From Streptomyces cinnabarinus (lineage in GTDB: Bacteria; Actinomycetota; Actinomycetes; Streptomycetales; Streptomycetaceae), in the NCBI RefSeq assembly GCF_027270315.1, contig NZ_CP114413.1:4960001-5024000 (forward strand): a stretch of 64,000 nucleotides of DNA, in the 5' to 3' direction. Below, piece after piece: positions 32,697 to 40,440 of this stretch; positions within the stretch are counted from its first letter, which is position 1; every line of letters starts with the position of its first letter. Made by a program: the position numbers and the translations under genes. Under the pieces are notes generated by a model. It was given only the letters and a program-made list of their open reading frames with translations, did not search any database and was not told where the DNA came from.

Positions 32697-32932
32697 CAGA
32701 CACGCACCCCACGCGCGCGGATGCGCGCCACGGCGGCCTCGACGCCGATCGCGTCGACGGTCTTGATGCCCTTCGCGCTCAGCCTGAGCCGCACGTACCT
32801 GCTCTCGCTCGGCAGCCAGTAGCGCCTGGCCTGGATGTTGGGGTCGAAGCGGCGGGACGTCCGCCGATGGGAGTGGGAGATCCGGTTGCCGAAGCCGGGC
32901 GTGGCGCCGGTCAGCATGCAGTGGGCGGACAC
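32696..32932 (-). CDS. rpmB: 50S ribosomal protein L28, zinc-free paralogue
   Basis: A 78-aa L28 (CMLTGATPGFGNRISHSHRR, RRFDPNIQARRYWLP, GIKTVDAIGV). Only one cysteine remains, so it is the non-zinc version. It is transcribed leftward from the Zur-box region and coupled to rpsN by TGATG. Confidence 0.94.
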   Translation of the reverse strand: MSAHCMLTGATPGFGNRISHSHRRTSRRFDPNIQARRYWLPSESRYVRLRLSAKGIKTVDAIGVEAAVARIRARGVRV

Positions 32933-32960
32933 AGGTGACGCACCTCTCTCGAAGCGGTTG

Positions 32961-32981
32961 TGTAAATGGAATTCATTTTCA
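32961..32981. promoter_or_regulatory. Zur-box-like operator
   Basis: A 21-bp AT-rich near-palindrome, TGTAAATGGAATTCATTTTC plus A, resembling the streptomycete Zur box with TGAAAATGA half-sites. It sits between the divergent rpmB-rpsN and rpmG-rpmE2-cobW-rpsR units, each composed of zinc-free ribosomal paralogues, so repression by Zur when zinc is replete is expected for both directions. Confidence 0.82.
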
Positions 32982-32994
32982 GTAAGGTACCAGC

Positions 32995-33159
32995 ATGGCT
33001 CGCAACGAACTCCGCCCGGTCATCAGGCTCCGCTCCACGGCGGGAACCGGCTTCACCTACGTCACCCGCAAGAACCGCCGCAACGACCCGGACCGCATGA
33101 CCCTGCGCAAGTACGACCCGGTCGTCGGCCGCCACGTCGACTTCCGAGAGGAGCGCTGA
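32995..33159 (+). CDS. rpmG: 50S ribosomal protein L33, zinc-free paralogue
   Basis: A 54-aa L33 (MARNELRPVIRLRSTAGTGF, YVTRKNRRNDPDRM, LRKYDPVVGRHV). The CxxC pairs of zinc-binding L33 are absent. It starts 13 bp after the Zur-box-like operator and is followed at 4 bp by rpmE2. Confidence 0.94.
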   Translation: MARNELRPVIRLRSTAGTGFTYVTRKNRRNDPDRMTLRKYDPVVGRHVDFREER

Positions 33160-33163
33160 CGCC

Positions 33164-33412
33164 ATGCGCGAGGGAATCCACCCCGCCTACGGCCCCGTCG
33201 TCTTCCGGGACCGGGCCGCCGGCCACGCCTTCCTCACCCGCTCGACGATGACCAGCGAGAAGACGATCGAGTGGGAGGACGGCCGCACCTACCCCGTCGT
33301 GGACGTCGAGATCTCCGACGTCAGCCACCCCTTCCACACCGGCACCGCGCGCGTGCTGGACACCGCCGGACGCGTGGAGCGCTTCGAGCGCCGGTACGGA
33401 GGGCAGGGCTGA
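33164..33412 (+). CDS. rpmE2: 50S ribosomal protein L31 type B
   Basis: An 82-aa type B L31 (MREGIHPAYGPVVFRD, STMTSEKTIEWEDGRTYPVV, SHPFHTGTARVLDTAGRVE). It lacks the zinc-binding cysteines of L31 type A and replaces it under zinc limitation. The stop overlaps the start of the CobW gene as TGATG. Confidence 0.95.
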   Translation: MREGIHPAYGPVVFRDRAAGHAFLTRSTMTSEKTIEWEDGRTYPVVDVEISDVSHPFHTGTARVLDTAGRVERFERRYGGQG

Positions 33413-34536
33413 TGCTCCCCGTCGTGATCGTCGGCGGACTGCACGCCGACGCCCGCAGGGCCGCCGTCGACCGGCTGCTCGTCGAGGTGCCCGGCGGTGT
33501 CGCGCTCCACCACGACCTCGCCACGGCCGTCGCCGGCACCGTCGTACGGTCGATCCGCGACGCCAATGGCACGCGCTCCGCCGCCGAGACGCCCCTCGTC
33601 AACGACTGCGCCTGCTGCGCCCTGCGCGAGGACCTGGTGCCGGAGCTGAAGCGCATCGAGGAGGCGGGCGGCACGCCGCTCGCCGTCGTCGAGCTGTGGG
33701 ACTCCGTGGAGCCCAAGGCGATGGCGGAGGTGATCACCTCCGGCGGTCTCGGCCTGACCGGCGTGGTCACCGCCGTCGACCCGGCCCTGTTGCTGCCGTA
33801 CCTCGCCAACGGCGACGACCTGGCCGAGCGGGGCCTGGCCGCAGCACCCACCGATCAGCGCACGGTCGCCGACACCTTCGCGCGCCAGCTGGAGTACGCG
33901 CCCGTCCTCGCCCTCGTGGAGTCGGCGGACGAGGACGACGAGGACCGCGAGCTGCTCGCGCAGCTGCACCCGACGGCCCGCCAGGTCCTGATCGGCCACG
34001 GCGACCTGGCGGGCGCCGTACGCGCCGGATTCGACGTCGAGGCCGCCGCGGCCGCCCAGCACCCCGCGTGCGCCCTGCTGCCCGCCGAGGCGGACGCGCA
34101 CGGCGTCTCCACGCTCGTCTGGCACCGCCGCCGCCCCTTCCACCCGGAGCGGCTGTACGCGGCGCTGGAGGACCTGACCTGCGCCGCCGCCCGCAGCCGG
34201 GGCCGCTTCTGGCTGGCGGACCGGCCGGACGCCCTGCTGCACTGGGACGCGGCGGGCGGCGCCCTGTGCGTGGAGAGCGCGGGCCCCTGGCTGGCCTCGC
34301 TCCCGGACGCGGCCTGGGAGCTGGTCCCGCCGGTGCGCCGGGCGGCCGCAGCGCTGGACTGGCACCCCGAGCACGGCGACTGCTGCCAGCACCTCGTCTT
34401 CACCTCGCCCGGCCTGGACCGCGACGGCCTCGCACGGCTGCTGGAGTCCTGTCTGCTGACCGATGCCGAGTACGCCGCGGGCCGCGCCGCCTGGAAGCGG
34501 CTGCCGCCCGCCTTCGACACCCTCCTGGAGGTCTGA
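33412..34536 (+). CDS. CobW/COG0523-type metal-homeostasis protein, degenerate P-loop
   Basis: A 374-aa protein with the family's metal motif NDCACCALREDLVPEL (CxCC), and VVELWDSVEP and CobW_C-like C-terminus (HPEHGDCCQHLVF). Family members are GTP-dependent zinc chaperones. The expected GxxGxGKT P-loop is not seen; the N-terminus reads VVIVGGLHADARRAAVDRLL, so GTP binding in the usual way is doubtful. Its place in the Zur-controlled operon supports a role in zinc handling during starvation. Confidence 0.88.
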   Translation: MLPVVIVGGLHADARRAAVDRLLVEVPGGVALHHDLATAVAGTVVRSIRDANGTRSAAETPLVNDCACCALREDLVPELKRIEEAGGTPLAVVELWDSVEPKAMAEVITSGGLGLTGVVTAVDPALLLPYLANGDDLAERGLAAAPTDQRTVADTFARQLEYAPVLALVESADEDDEDRELLAQLHPTARQVLIGHGDLAGAVRAGFDVEAAAAAQHPACALLPAEADAHGVSTLVWHRRRPFHPERLYAALEDLTCAAARSRGRFWLADRPDALLHWDAAGGALCVESAGPWLASLPDAAWELVPPVRRAAAALDWHPEHGDCCQHLVFTSPGLDRDGLARLLESCLLTDAEYAAGRAAWKRLPPAFDTLLEV

Positions 34537-34539
34537 CCC

Positions 34540-34776
34540 ATGCCCCGCAAGCCCGACCGCGGCAAGCCCGCGAAGAACCGGCCCAACCCGCTGGACCGAG
34601 CAGGCATCGAGTACATCGACTACAAGGACACCGAGCTGCTGCGGAAGTTCATCTCCGACCGCGGCAAGATCCGCAGCCGCCGGGTGACCCGGATCTCCGC
34701 CCGGCAGCAGCGCCGGCTGGCCCGGGCCGTCAAGAACGCGCGCGAGATGGCGCTGCTGCCGTACGCGACCCGCTGA
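34540..34776 (+). CDS. rpsR: 30S ribosomal protein S18, second copy
   Basis: A 78-aa S18 (NPLDRAGIEYIDYKDTELLR, KFISDRGKIRSRRVTRISAR, REMALLPYATR). It starts 3 bp after the CobW stop and closes the zinc-limitation operon. No cysteines are present, consistent with a zinc-free paralogue. Confidence 0.94.
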   Translation: MPRKPDRGKPAKNRPNPLDRAGIEYIDYKDTELLRKFISDRGKIRSRRVTRISARQQRRLARAVKNAREMALLPYATR

Positions 34777-35372
34777 GCCGGGAGCCCCGCCCCCTGCCGG
34801 CCACCCCATGGCCGACACCGCACCCCCGCCCGGAACCCCCTCCCCTCCCCGAGGTATGGCATCGCATTCATCCGTACGAGGGGTTCCGGCACGTGCGTCT
34901 GCACGGGCCCGGCGACCGGCTCGCCCGGCCGTCCGACGATGGACCGACCGGCGCACCGCACCCGGTGACGACCTCGCCGTCACCCCCGTCCGCCGCCGCA
35001 CGCCCTCGGGACCGCGCTTCCTGCCGACTTCTCCCACGGCAAAGAGCGGATGCCGAGCGTCCACTGGGACGACGCCATTCCGGACGGGTCCGCCGACCGA
35101 ACAATGCACGCACGTTGGAACAGGAATGGCGTCGCATGCGTCTGTTCCTACATACGCGAGGCATTCGATCCGGACGATCCGGCTCAGTCCATGGCGCGGA
35201 AGATCATGGACGAGGAAGGGCGTGGTACCTGTAACCGCAGGAACACCCCGCGTGCACGTGCATCTGCCCGTGCATCCTCTCATGCATCCGCACATGAACA
35301 GGGTTATGATCCGGGTCAGTTGACCAATGCATCAATGGCCTCACCAGCCAGTGCACCACCGGGGAGCGACCT
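34777..35372. promoter_or_regulatory. 596-bp regulatory region upstream of DUF397 gene
   Basis: No gene supported. It contains repeated blocks: ATGGCATCGCATTC (about 34856) and ATGGCGTCGCATGC (about 35127), an inverted version GACGCCATTCC (about 35071), and a cluster of TGCATC units at 35258-35290. The motif at 35251-35276 recurs in reverse at 36344-36369. These look like operators for the adjacent XRE/DUF397 system. Confidence 0.5.
35251..35276 (+). repeat. 26-nt element shared with 36344-36369 (inverted)
   Basis: Begins CGTGCACGTGCATCTGCCC. The reverse complement of 36344-36369 is the same at 25 of 26 positions. This copy lies about 100 bp upstream of the DUF397 gene; the partner lies in the divergent gap between the ATPase and XRE genes. 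A shared regulator site is the simplest explanation. Confidence 0.75.
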
Positions 35373-35642
35373 GTGGATCACGACGTGTACGACGTTGACG
35401 ACGCGTCCGGCGTGTACAACGGCATGGCCGCGACCCGGCTCAGCGGTGTCGCCTGGCAGAAGAGTCGGCACAGCAACTCGCAGGGCTCGTGCGTGGAGTT
35501 CGCCCGGCTTCCCGGCGGTGACGTCGCCGTACGCAATTCGCGTTTCCCGGACGGTCCGGCGCTCGTCTACACCCGCGCCGAGATCGAGGCGATGCTCCTG
35601 GGCATCAAGGACGGCGAGTTCGACCACTTGATAGCGGGCTGA
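35373..35642 (+). CDS. DUF397 protein
   Basis: An 89-aa protein with the DUF397 core GVAWQKSRHSNSQGSCVEFA, LPGGDVAVRNSRFPDGPALV. These small proteins work with XRE-DUF5753 regulators of the WhiJ/AbaA type in streptomycete development and secondary metabolism, often as antagonists. GTG start with GGGGAG upstream. The cognate regulator is probably the XRE gene at 36564. Confidence 0.9.
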   Translation: MDHDVYDVDDASGVYNGMAATRLSGVAWQKSRHSNSQGSCVEFARLPGGDVAVRNSRFPDGPALVYTRAEIEAMLLGIKDGEFDHLIAG

Positions 35643-35751
35643 TGCCCGAACGGGCAACTCGCGGAACATTTCGGGCAGTTGGCGATGAATACATGCCGTG
35701 ACCGCTCGGTTACGCGCGTAGAAGCACGGCGCCGCGAAGCGCCGTGGTTCA

Positions 35752-36267
35752 TCACTCGGCGGAGCCGGACTGCGGCTTGTGCGGCAGCCGGAACAGTGCC
35801 CAGACCACCTTGCCGTTGAGCGTGCCGGCCATGGGATGCCAGCCCCAGCCGTCCGCGAAGGAGTCCACCAGGAACAGGCCGCGCCCGGACTCCGCCGAGA
35901 AGTCGTCCGTGTCCCGTGCGACCGGGCTGTCGTGACTGGGGTCGCGCACCGCGCACACCAGCCGCTCGGTCCACCGCATCAGATGCAGCCGTACCGGAGG
36001 TGTCTGCTCGGGCACGCGCGCGTGGCCGGCCGGAAGGGCGTGGCGCAGGGCGTTGGTGACGAGTTCGGACACCACCAGGCACACATCGTCGAAGCGCTCG
36101 CCTATGTCCCACTGGTCGAGCGTTCTGCGGGTGAACTGGCGGGCCTCGCGCACCGCTTCGTAGCGGGCGGGGAGTGCGCAGGAGGCGGCGTTGGACACGG
36201 CCGCGGGATCCAGCGGCGGAAGGCCCTGCCGTAACGGCTCGAGCATGGTCGATCCATTCGTCCCCAT
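35752..36267 (-). CDS. RsbW/anti-sigma-type ATP-binding protein
   Basis: A 171-aa GHKL ATPase of the HATPase_c_2 type: N-box VVSELVTNALRHA, G1-like VRDPSHDSPVARD, G2-like ESGRGLFLVDSFADGWGWHP. Such single-domain kinases act as anti-sigma factors or as third members of XRE/DUF397 loci. ATG 36267 with GGGAG upstream is preferred to GTG 36276. It is divergent from the XRE gene. Confidence 0.87.
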   Translation of the reverse strand: MGTNGSTMLEPLRQGLPPLDPAAVSNAASCALPARYEAVREARQFTRRTLDQWDIGERFDDVCLVVSELVTNALRHALPAGHARVPEQTPPVRLHLMRWTERLVCAVRDPSHDSPVARDTDDFSAESGRGLFLVDSFADGWGWHPMAGTLNGKVVWALFRLPHKPQSGSAE

Positions 36268-36343
36268 GCGAGGCACTCCCGGGAATTCGCGGTCGTTGCG
36301 ATGCAGCGGTTGCGCGGGACCATGGTTTCGGATGCGTACAGCA

Positions 36344-36369
36344 GATGCAAGGGCAGATGCACGTGCACG
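36344..36369 (-). repeat. 26-nt element shared with 35251-35276 (inverted)
   Basis: GATGCAAGGGCAGATGCACG begins the + strand reading. It lies 77 bp upstream of the ATPase gene start and about 195 bp upstream of the XRE start. See the partner at 35251. Confidence 0.75.
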
Positions 36370-36563
36370 TGACCGAATTGGACCCTCCCGTACCGCTTGT
36401 TGGCCATTTTTTCCGCCATCTTCGCGCGCCCCGCTTGTGTTCTGGTCGCTCCTTCCTGAAGGAAATCTTTGGCTTCTTTCCGTCTGCGTAATCGGACGAG
36501 TACAGCTCGGAGTGTTTTAGTGGCAGACTTCGGGCCCTGAAGAGGTTGGGGAGGCTGGCGAAC

Positions 36564-37424
36564 GTGAGCGCGGGAGAGCCCGGATCGGTGGTGCGGCGGA
36601 TGCTGCTCGGCTCGCAACTCAGGCGACTGCGTGAGGCACGCGGGATCACGCGTGAGGCCGCGGGGTACTCGATCCGCGCGTCCGAGTCGAAGATCAGCCG
36701 GATGGAGTTGGGCCGGGTGAGCTTCAAGACCAGGGACGTCGAAGACCTGTTGACGCTGTACGGCATCACCGACGAGGCGGAGCGCATCTCGCTGCTCTCC
36801 CTCGCCAAGGAGGCCAACGTCGCGGGCTGGTGGCACAGTTACTCCGACGTGCTGCCCAGCTGGTTCCCCACCTACGTCGGCCTGGAGGGCGCCGCGGCGC
36901 TGATCCGGGCGTACGAGGTGCAGTTCGTGCACGGTCTGCTGCAGACCGAGGCCTACGCCCGCGCGGTCGTGCGGCGCGGGATGAAGGGCGCGAGCGAGGC
37001 CGACGTCGAGCGGCGGGTGGCGCTGCGTCTGGAGCGGCAGAAGTACCTCGTGGACGAGAACGCCCCGGAGTTCCACATCGTCCTCGACGAGGCTGCCCTG
37101 CGCCGCCCGTACGGTGACCGTGCGGTGATGCGCGGTCAGCTCCAGCATCTGATCGACATCTCCGAACGCCCCAATGTGCGGCTCCAGATCATGCCGTTCG
37201 GCTTCGGCGGGCACTCCGGCGAGTCCGGCGCCTTCACCATCCTCAGCTTCCCGGAGTCCGATCTGTCCGACGTCGTCTATCTGGAGCAGCTCACCAGTGC
37301 GCTGTATCTGGACAAGCACGAGGACGTCGCCCAGTACGAGAAGGCGCTGAAGGAGCTCCAGCACGACAGTCCCGGCCCCGACGAGAGTCGCGACCTTCTC
37401 CGAGGACTCCTTCAACTGTCTTGA
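36564..37424 (+). CDS. XRE-family regulator with DUF5753
   Basis: A 286-aa protein: helix-turn-helix LGSQLRRLREARGITREAAG and ASESKISRMELGRVSFK near residues 17-60, then the DUF5753 domain (LEGAAALIRAYEVQFVHGLL, NVRLQIMPFGFGGHSG). This is the WhiJ-like regulator type that pairs with DUF397 proteins. GTG 36564 has GGGGAGG upstream. The divergent gap (36268-36563) is relatively AT-rich and contains one copy of the 26-nt element. Confidence 0.9.
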   Translation: MSAGEPGSVVRRMLLGSQLRRLREARGITREAAGYSIRASESKISRMELGRVSFKTRDVEDLLTLYGITDEAERISLLSLAKEANVAGWWHSYSDVLPSWFPTYVGLEGAAALIRAYEVQFVHGLLQTEAYARAVVRRGMKGASEADVERRVALRLERQKYLVDENAPEFHIVLDEAALRRPYGDRAVMRGQLQHLIDISERPNVRLQIMPFGFGGHSGESGAFTILSFPESDLSDVVYLEQLTSALYLDKHEDVAQYEKALKELQHDSPGPDESRDLLRGLLQLS

Positions 37425-37520
37425 AACACAAGTACGATGACGTGTGATCAGACCGTGGAGACGATCAGAAACTGATCAGGTGTCCGCAGGGATGTCCGCT
37501 TAGGGGATTCGAGGGATCAC

Positions 37521-38981
37521 ATGTCGTCCTACTTCACCGACCTGGCCCAGCAGTACATCGACGGTGAGTGGCGCCCGGGCACTGGCTCCTGGGACATCAT
37601 CGACTTCAACCCGTACGACGGTGAGAAGCTCGCCTCGATCACCATAGCCACGATCGACGAGGTGGATGAGGCCTACCAGGCCGCCGCCCGCGCCCAGAAG
37701 GAATGGGCCGCGACGAACGCCTACGCGCGGCGCGCCGTTTTCGAGAAGGCCCTCAGACTGATCGAGGACCGCGAGGCCGAGATCAGCGAGATGATCATCG
37801 CCGAGCTGGGCGGCACCCGCCTGAAGGCGGGCTTCGAACTCCACCTCGCCAAGGAGTTCCTGCGCGAGTCGGTCCATCTGGCGCTGCGCCCCGAGGGCCG
37901 GATCATCCCCTCGCCGGTGGACGGCAAGGAGAACCGCGTCTACCGCGTCCCGGTGGGCGTGGTCGGTGTGATCAGCCCCTTCAACTTCCCCTTCCTGCTG
38001 TCGCTGAAGTCGGTCGCCCCGGCGCTCGCGCTCGGCAACGGCGTGGTCCTCAAGCCGCACCAGAACACGCCGATCGTCGGCGGCACCCTGGTCGCCAAGC
38101 TCTTCGAGGACGCGGGCCTGCCCGCCGGACTGCTCAACGTCGTCGTCACCGACATAGCGGAGATCGGCGACGCGTTCATCGAGCACCCGGTCCCGAAGGT
38201 CATCTCCTTCACCGGCTCCGACAAGGTCGGCCGCCATGTCGCCACCGTCTGCGCCTCGCACTTCAAGCGCTCGGTCCTCGAACTCGGCGGCAACAGCGCC
38301 CTGGTGGTCCTCGACGACGCGGACCTCGACTACGCCGTCGACGCCGCGGTCTTCAGCCGCTACGTCCACCAGGGTCAGGTCTGCATGGCCGCCAACCGTG
38401 TCCTGGTCGACCGGTCGGTCGCCGACGAGTTCACCGAGAAGTTCGTCGCCAAGGTCAGGACGCTCAAGGCGGGCGACCCGCGCGACCCGGAGACCGTGAT
38501 CGGCCCGGTCATCAACTCCTCGCAGGCGGACGCCATTTCGGGCGTCGTCGACCAGGCCGTCGCCGAGGGCGCCACCGCCCTGGTGCACGGCGCGACCACC
38601 GACAACCTGGTCGAGCCGTCCGTGCTGACCGGCGTGCCGGCCGACTCCGCGCTGCTGCGCCAGGAGGTCTTCGGGCCGGTCGTCTTCCTCGTCCCGTTCG
38701 ACGGCGAGGAGGAGGCCGTACGCCTCGTCAATGACACGCCGTACGGACTGAGCGGCGCCGTCCACACCGGTGACATCGAGCGGGGCGTGGCCTTCGCCAA
38801 GCAGATCGACACCGGCATGTTCCATGTGAACGACGGCACCGTCCACGACGAGCCGATCGTCCCCTTCGGCGGCGAGAAGCACTCCGGCCTCGGGCGCCTC
38901 AACGGCGAGACGATGCTGGACGCGTTCACCACGATGAAGTGGATCTCGGTGCAGCACGGGCGCAGCGGCTTCCCGTTCTGA
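37521..38981 (+). CDS. NAD(P)-dependent aldehyde dehydrogenase (benzaldehyde dehydrogenase-like)
   Basis: A 486-aa ALDH-superfamily enzyme that oxidises an aldehyde to the acid. Visible motifs: ISPFNFPFLLSLK, SFTGSDKVG, catalytic Glu in VLELGGNSALVVL, nucleophile Cys in HQGQVCMAANRV, and EVFGPVVFLVPFD. Aromatic-aldehyde branch enzymes share the PFNFP pattern. It stands alone, followed by a terminator hairpin at 39007-39045. The substrate is unknown. Confidence 0.92.
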   Translation: MSSYFTDLAQQYIDGEWRPGTGSWDIIDFNPYDGEKLASITIATIDEVDEAYQAAARAQKEWAATNAYARRAVFEKALRLIEDREAEISEMIIAELGGTRLKAGFELHLAKEFLRESVHLALRPEGRIIPSPVDGKENRVYRVPVGVVGVISPFNFPFLLSLKSVAPALALGNGVVLKPHQNTPIVGGTLVAKLFEDAGLPAGLLNVVVTDIAEIGDAFIEHPVPKVISFTGSDKVGRHVATVCASHFKRSVLELGGNSALVVLDDADLDYAVDAAVFSRYVHQGQVCMAANRVLVDRSVADEFTEKFVAKVRTLKAGDPRDPETVIGPVINSSQADAISGVVDQAVAEGATALVHGATTDNLVEPSVLTGVPADSALLRQEVFGPVVFLVPFDGEEEAVRLVNDTPYGLSGAVHTGDIERGVAFAKQIDTGMFHVNDGTVHDEPIVPFGGEKHSGLGRLNGETMLDAFTTMKWISVQHGRSGFPF

Positions 38982-39006
38982 CGCTTCCTCGCGACTTTTC
39001 CTTGTG

Positions 39007-39045
39007 ACGGGCCGTCGAGGACTGAAACTGTCCTCGATGGCCCGT
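39007..39045 (+). terminator. terminator after aldehyde dehydrogenase gene
   Basis: Arms ACGGGCCGTCGAGGA (39007-39021) and TCCTCGATGGCCCGT (39031-39045), one wobble pair, 9-nt loop, 26 bp past the stop. No long T-run, as is common in Streptomyces. Confidence 0.75.
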
Positions 39046-39095
39046 AGCTTCGTCGGTGTCAGGCAAGGAGCCACTCCGACGAAAGGCGGCCGGTC

Positions 39096-39632
39096 ATGGT
39101 CACTCACGTTCCCGCAGAGGCGCAGGGCGACGAGCGCGGAGCGCTGCTGAGCTTCCTCGCGGAGCAGCGCGGCGGCATCCGCCGTGCCGTCTTCGGGCTG
39201 ACGGACGAGCAGGCTTCGTCCCGGCCGAGCGCCAGTGAGCTGTCCCTGGCCGGTCTGGTCAAGCATGTGGCCGAGGTCGAACAGGGCTGGGTCGCGCGGG
39301 CCAGGGGTGAGGAACCGGCCGTAGCGCGTGACCAGTCGAACTGGCACGAGTGCTTCGTCCTGGTCGACGGCGAGACCGTCGCGTCGCAGCTCGCGTACTG
39401 GGAGAAGGTGGCCGCCGAGACGGAGGCGCTCATCCGGTCCGCGCCCAGCCTGGACGACACCTTCGGGCTTCCGGACCAGCCCTGGTTCCCGCCGGAGGGC
39501 CGGGTGTCGCTGCGCTGGCTGGCGCTGCACCTGATCCGTGAGACCGCCCGGCACGCCGGCCACGCCGACATCATCCGGGAGTCGCTGGACGGCAGGACGG
39601 CCTTCGAACTGGTCGACCTCGCCGGAAGCTGA
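39096..39632 (+). CDS. DinB-superfamily protein (DUF664 type)
   Basis: A 178-aa four-helix-bundle protein with the metal-site histidines of the DinB/YfiT fold: LAGLVKHVAEVEQGW near residue 50 and HLIRETARHAGHADII near residue 150. Streptomycete members may be thiol (mycothiol)-dependent transferases; the substrate is unknown. The PadR gene follows 43 bp after. Confidence 0.88.
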   Translation: MVTHVPAEAQGDERGALLSFLAEQRGGIRRAVFGLTDEQASSRPSASELSLAGLVKHVAEVEQGWVARARGEEPAVARDQSNWHECFVLVDGETVASQLAYWEKVAAETEALIRSAPSLDDTFGLPDQPWFPPEGRVSLRWLALHLIRETARHAGHADIIRESLDGRTAFELVDLAGS

Positions 39633-39675
39633 GGCCATGGCCTGTGCCTACCGGTGACGTCATAACCTGAGGCAC

Positions 39676-40317
39676 ATGTCAGCGATCCGTCTCCTCGTGC
39701 TCGGCGCGGTCCGCCAGCACGGGCGGGCCCACGGCTACCAGGTGCGCAATGACCTGGAGTACTGGGGCGCGCACGAGTGGTCCAACGCCAAGCCCGGCTC
39801 GATCTACCACGCCCTGAAACAGATGGCGAAACAGGGCCTGCTGCACGCGCACGAGATCGCCCCGTCCACGGCCGGGGGCCCGCCCCGCACCGAGTACGAG
39901 ATCACGGAGCAGGGCACCGAGGAGTTCCTCCGGCTGGTCCGGGAGGCGCTGGTCTCCTACGACCAGAAGATGGACGTGAAGTCGGCGGCCATCGGCTTCA
40001 TGGTCGACCTGCCGCGCGCCGAGACGGTGTCCCTGCTCAAGGAGCGGATCCGGCGCAGCGAGGAGTGGCGCTCCGCCGTCACCGAGCACTACGTCCCCGA
40101 GGAAGGCCCAGGTCAACTGGGTCATATCGGCGAGATTATGAACCTCTGGGTCCACACGGCGGACGCCGAGTCCGCGTGGACCCAGGGACTGATCGAGCGG
40201 ATCGAGGGCGGCGCGTACACCTTCGCGGGGGAGGGCGCCCCGTTCGTCGGCGTCCTCGCCGAGGACGAGGAGAACCCGTACGCCACGAGGGAGCGGCACC
40301 CCGGAGATCTTCGCTAG
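39676..40317 (+). CDS. PadR-family regulator
   Basis: A 213-aa repressor with the PadR winged helix (LLVLGAVRQHGRAHGYQVRN, AKPGSIYHALKQMAKQGLL, TEYEITEQG) and a Vir_act_alpha_C-like helical tail. It lies immediately upstream of the DrrAB-type exporter; two TCAAGTTTGA sequences in the gap are likely operators, so it probably represses the exporter until a toxic ligand binds. Confidence 0.9.
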   Translation: MSAIRLLVLGAVRQHGRAHGYQVRNDLEYWGAHEWSNAKPGSIYHALKQMAKQGLLHAHEIAPSTAGGPPRTEYEITEQGTEEFLRLVREALVSYDQKMDVKSAAIGFMVDLPRAETVSLLKERIRRSEEWRSAVTEHYVPEEGPGQLGHIGEIMNLWVHTADAESAWTQGLIERIEGGAYTFAGEGAPFVGVLAEDEENPYATRERHPGDLR

Positions 40318-40339
40318 AACTTCGCCGGATCCCGGCTAA

Positions 40340-40395
40340 TCAAGTTTGACGAGTGAGGTCCCGGGTATTAGCCTCCATCGGGTAGTCAAGTTTGA
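40340..40395. promoter_or_regulatory. PadR operator candidates: two TCAAGTTTGA boxes
   Basis: Identical 10-mers at 40340-40349 and 40386-40395, 46 bp apart, each with flanking TAAT or ATTA, in the gap between the regulator and the exporter genes. PadR-type repressors typically bind such AT-rich boxes near the promoter they control. Confidence 0.6.
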
Positions 40396-40440
40396 TTAAT
40401 GGCTTGATCGATGAGCTGACGGGCTAGCGAGGGAGAGTTC

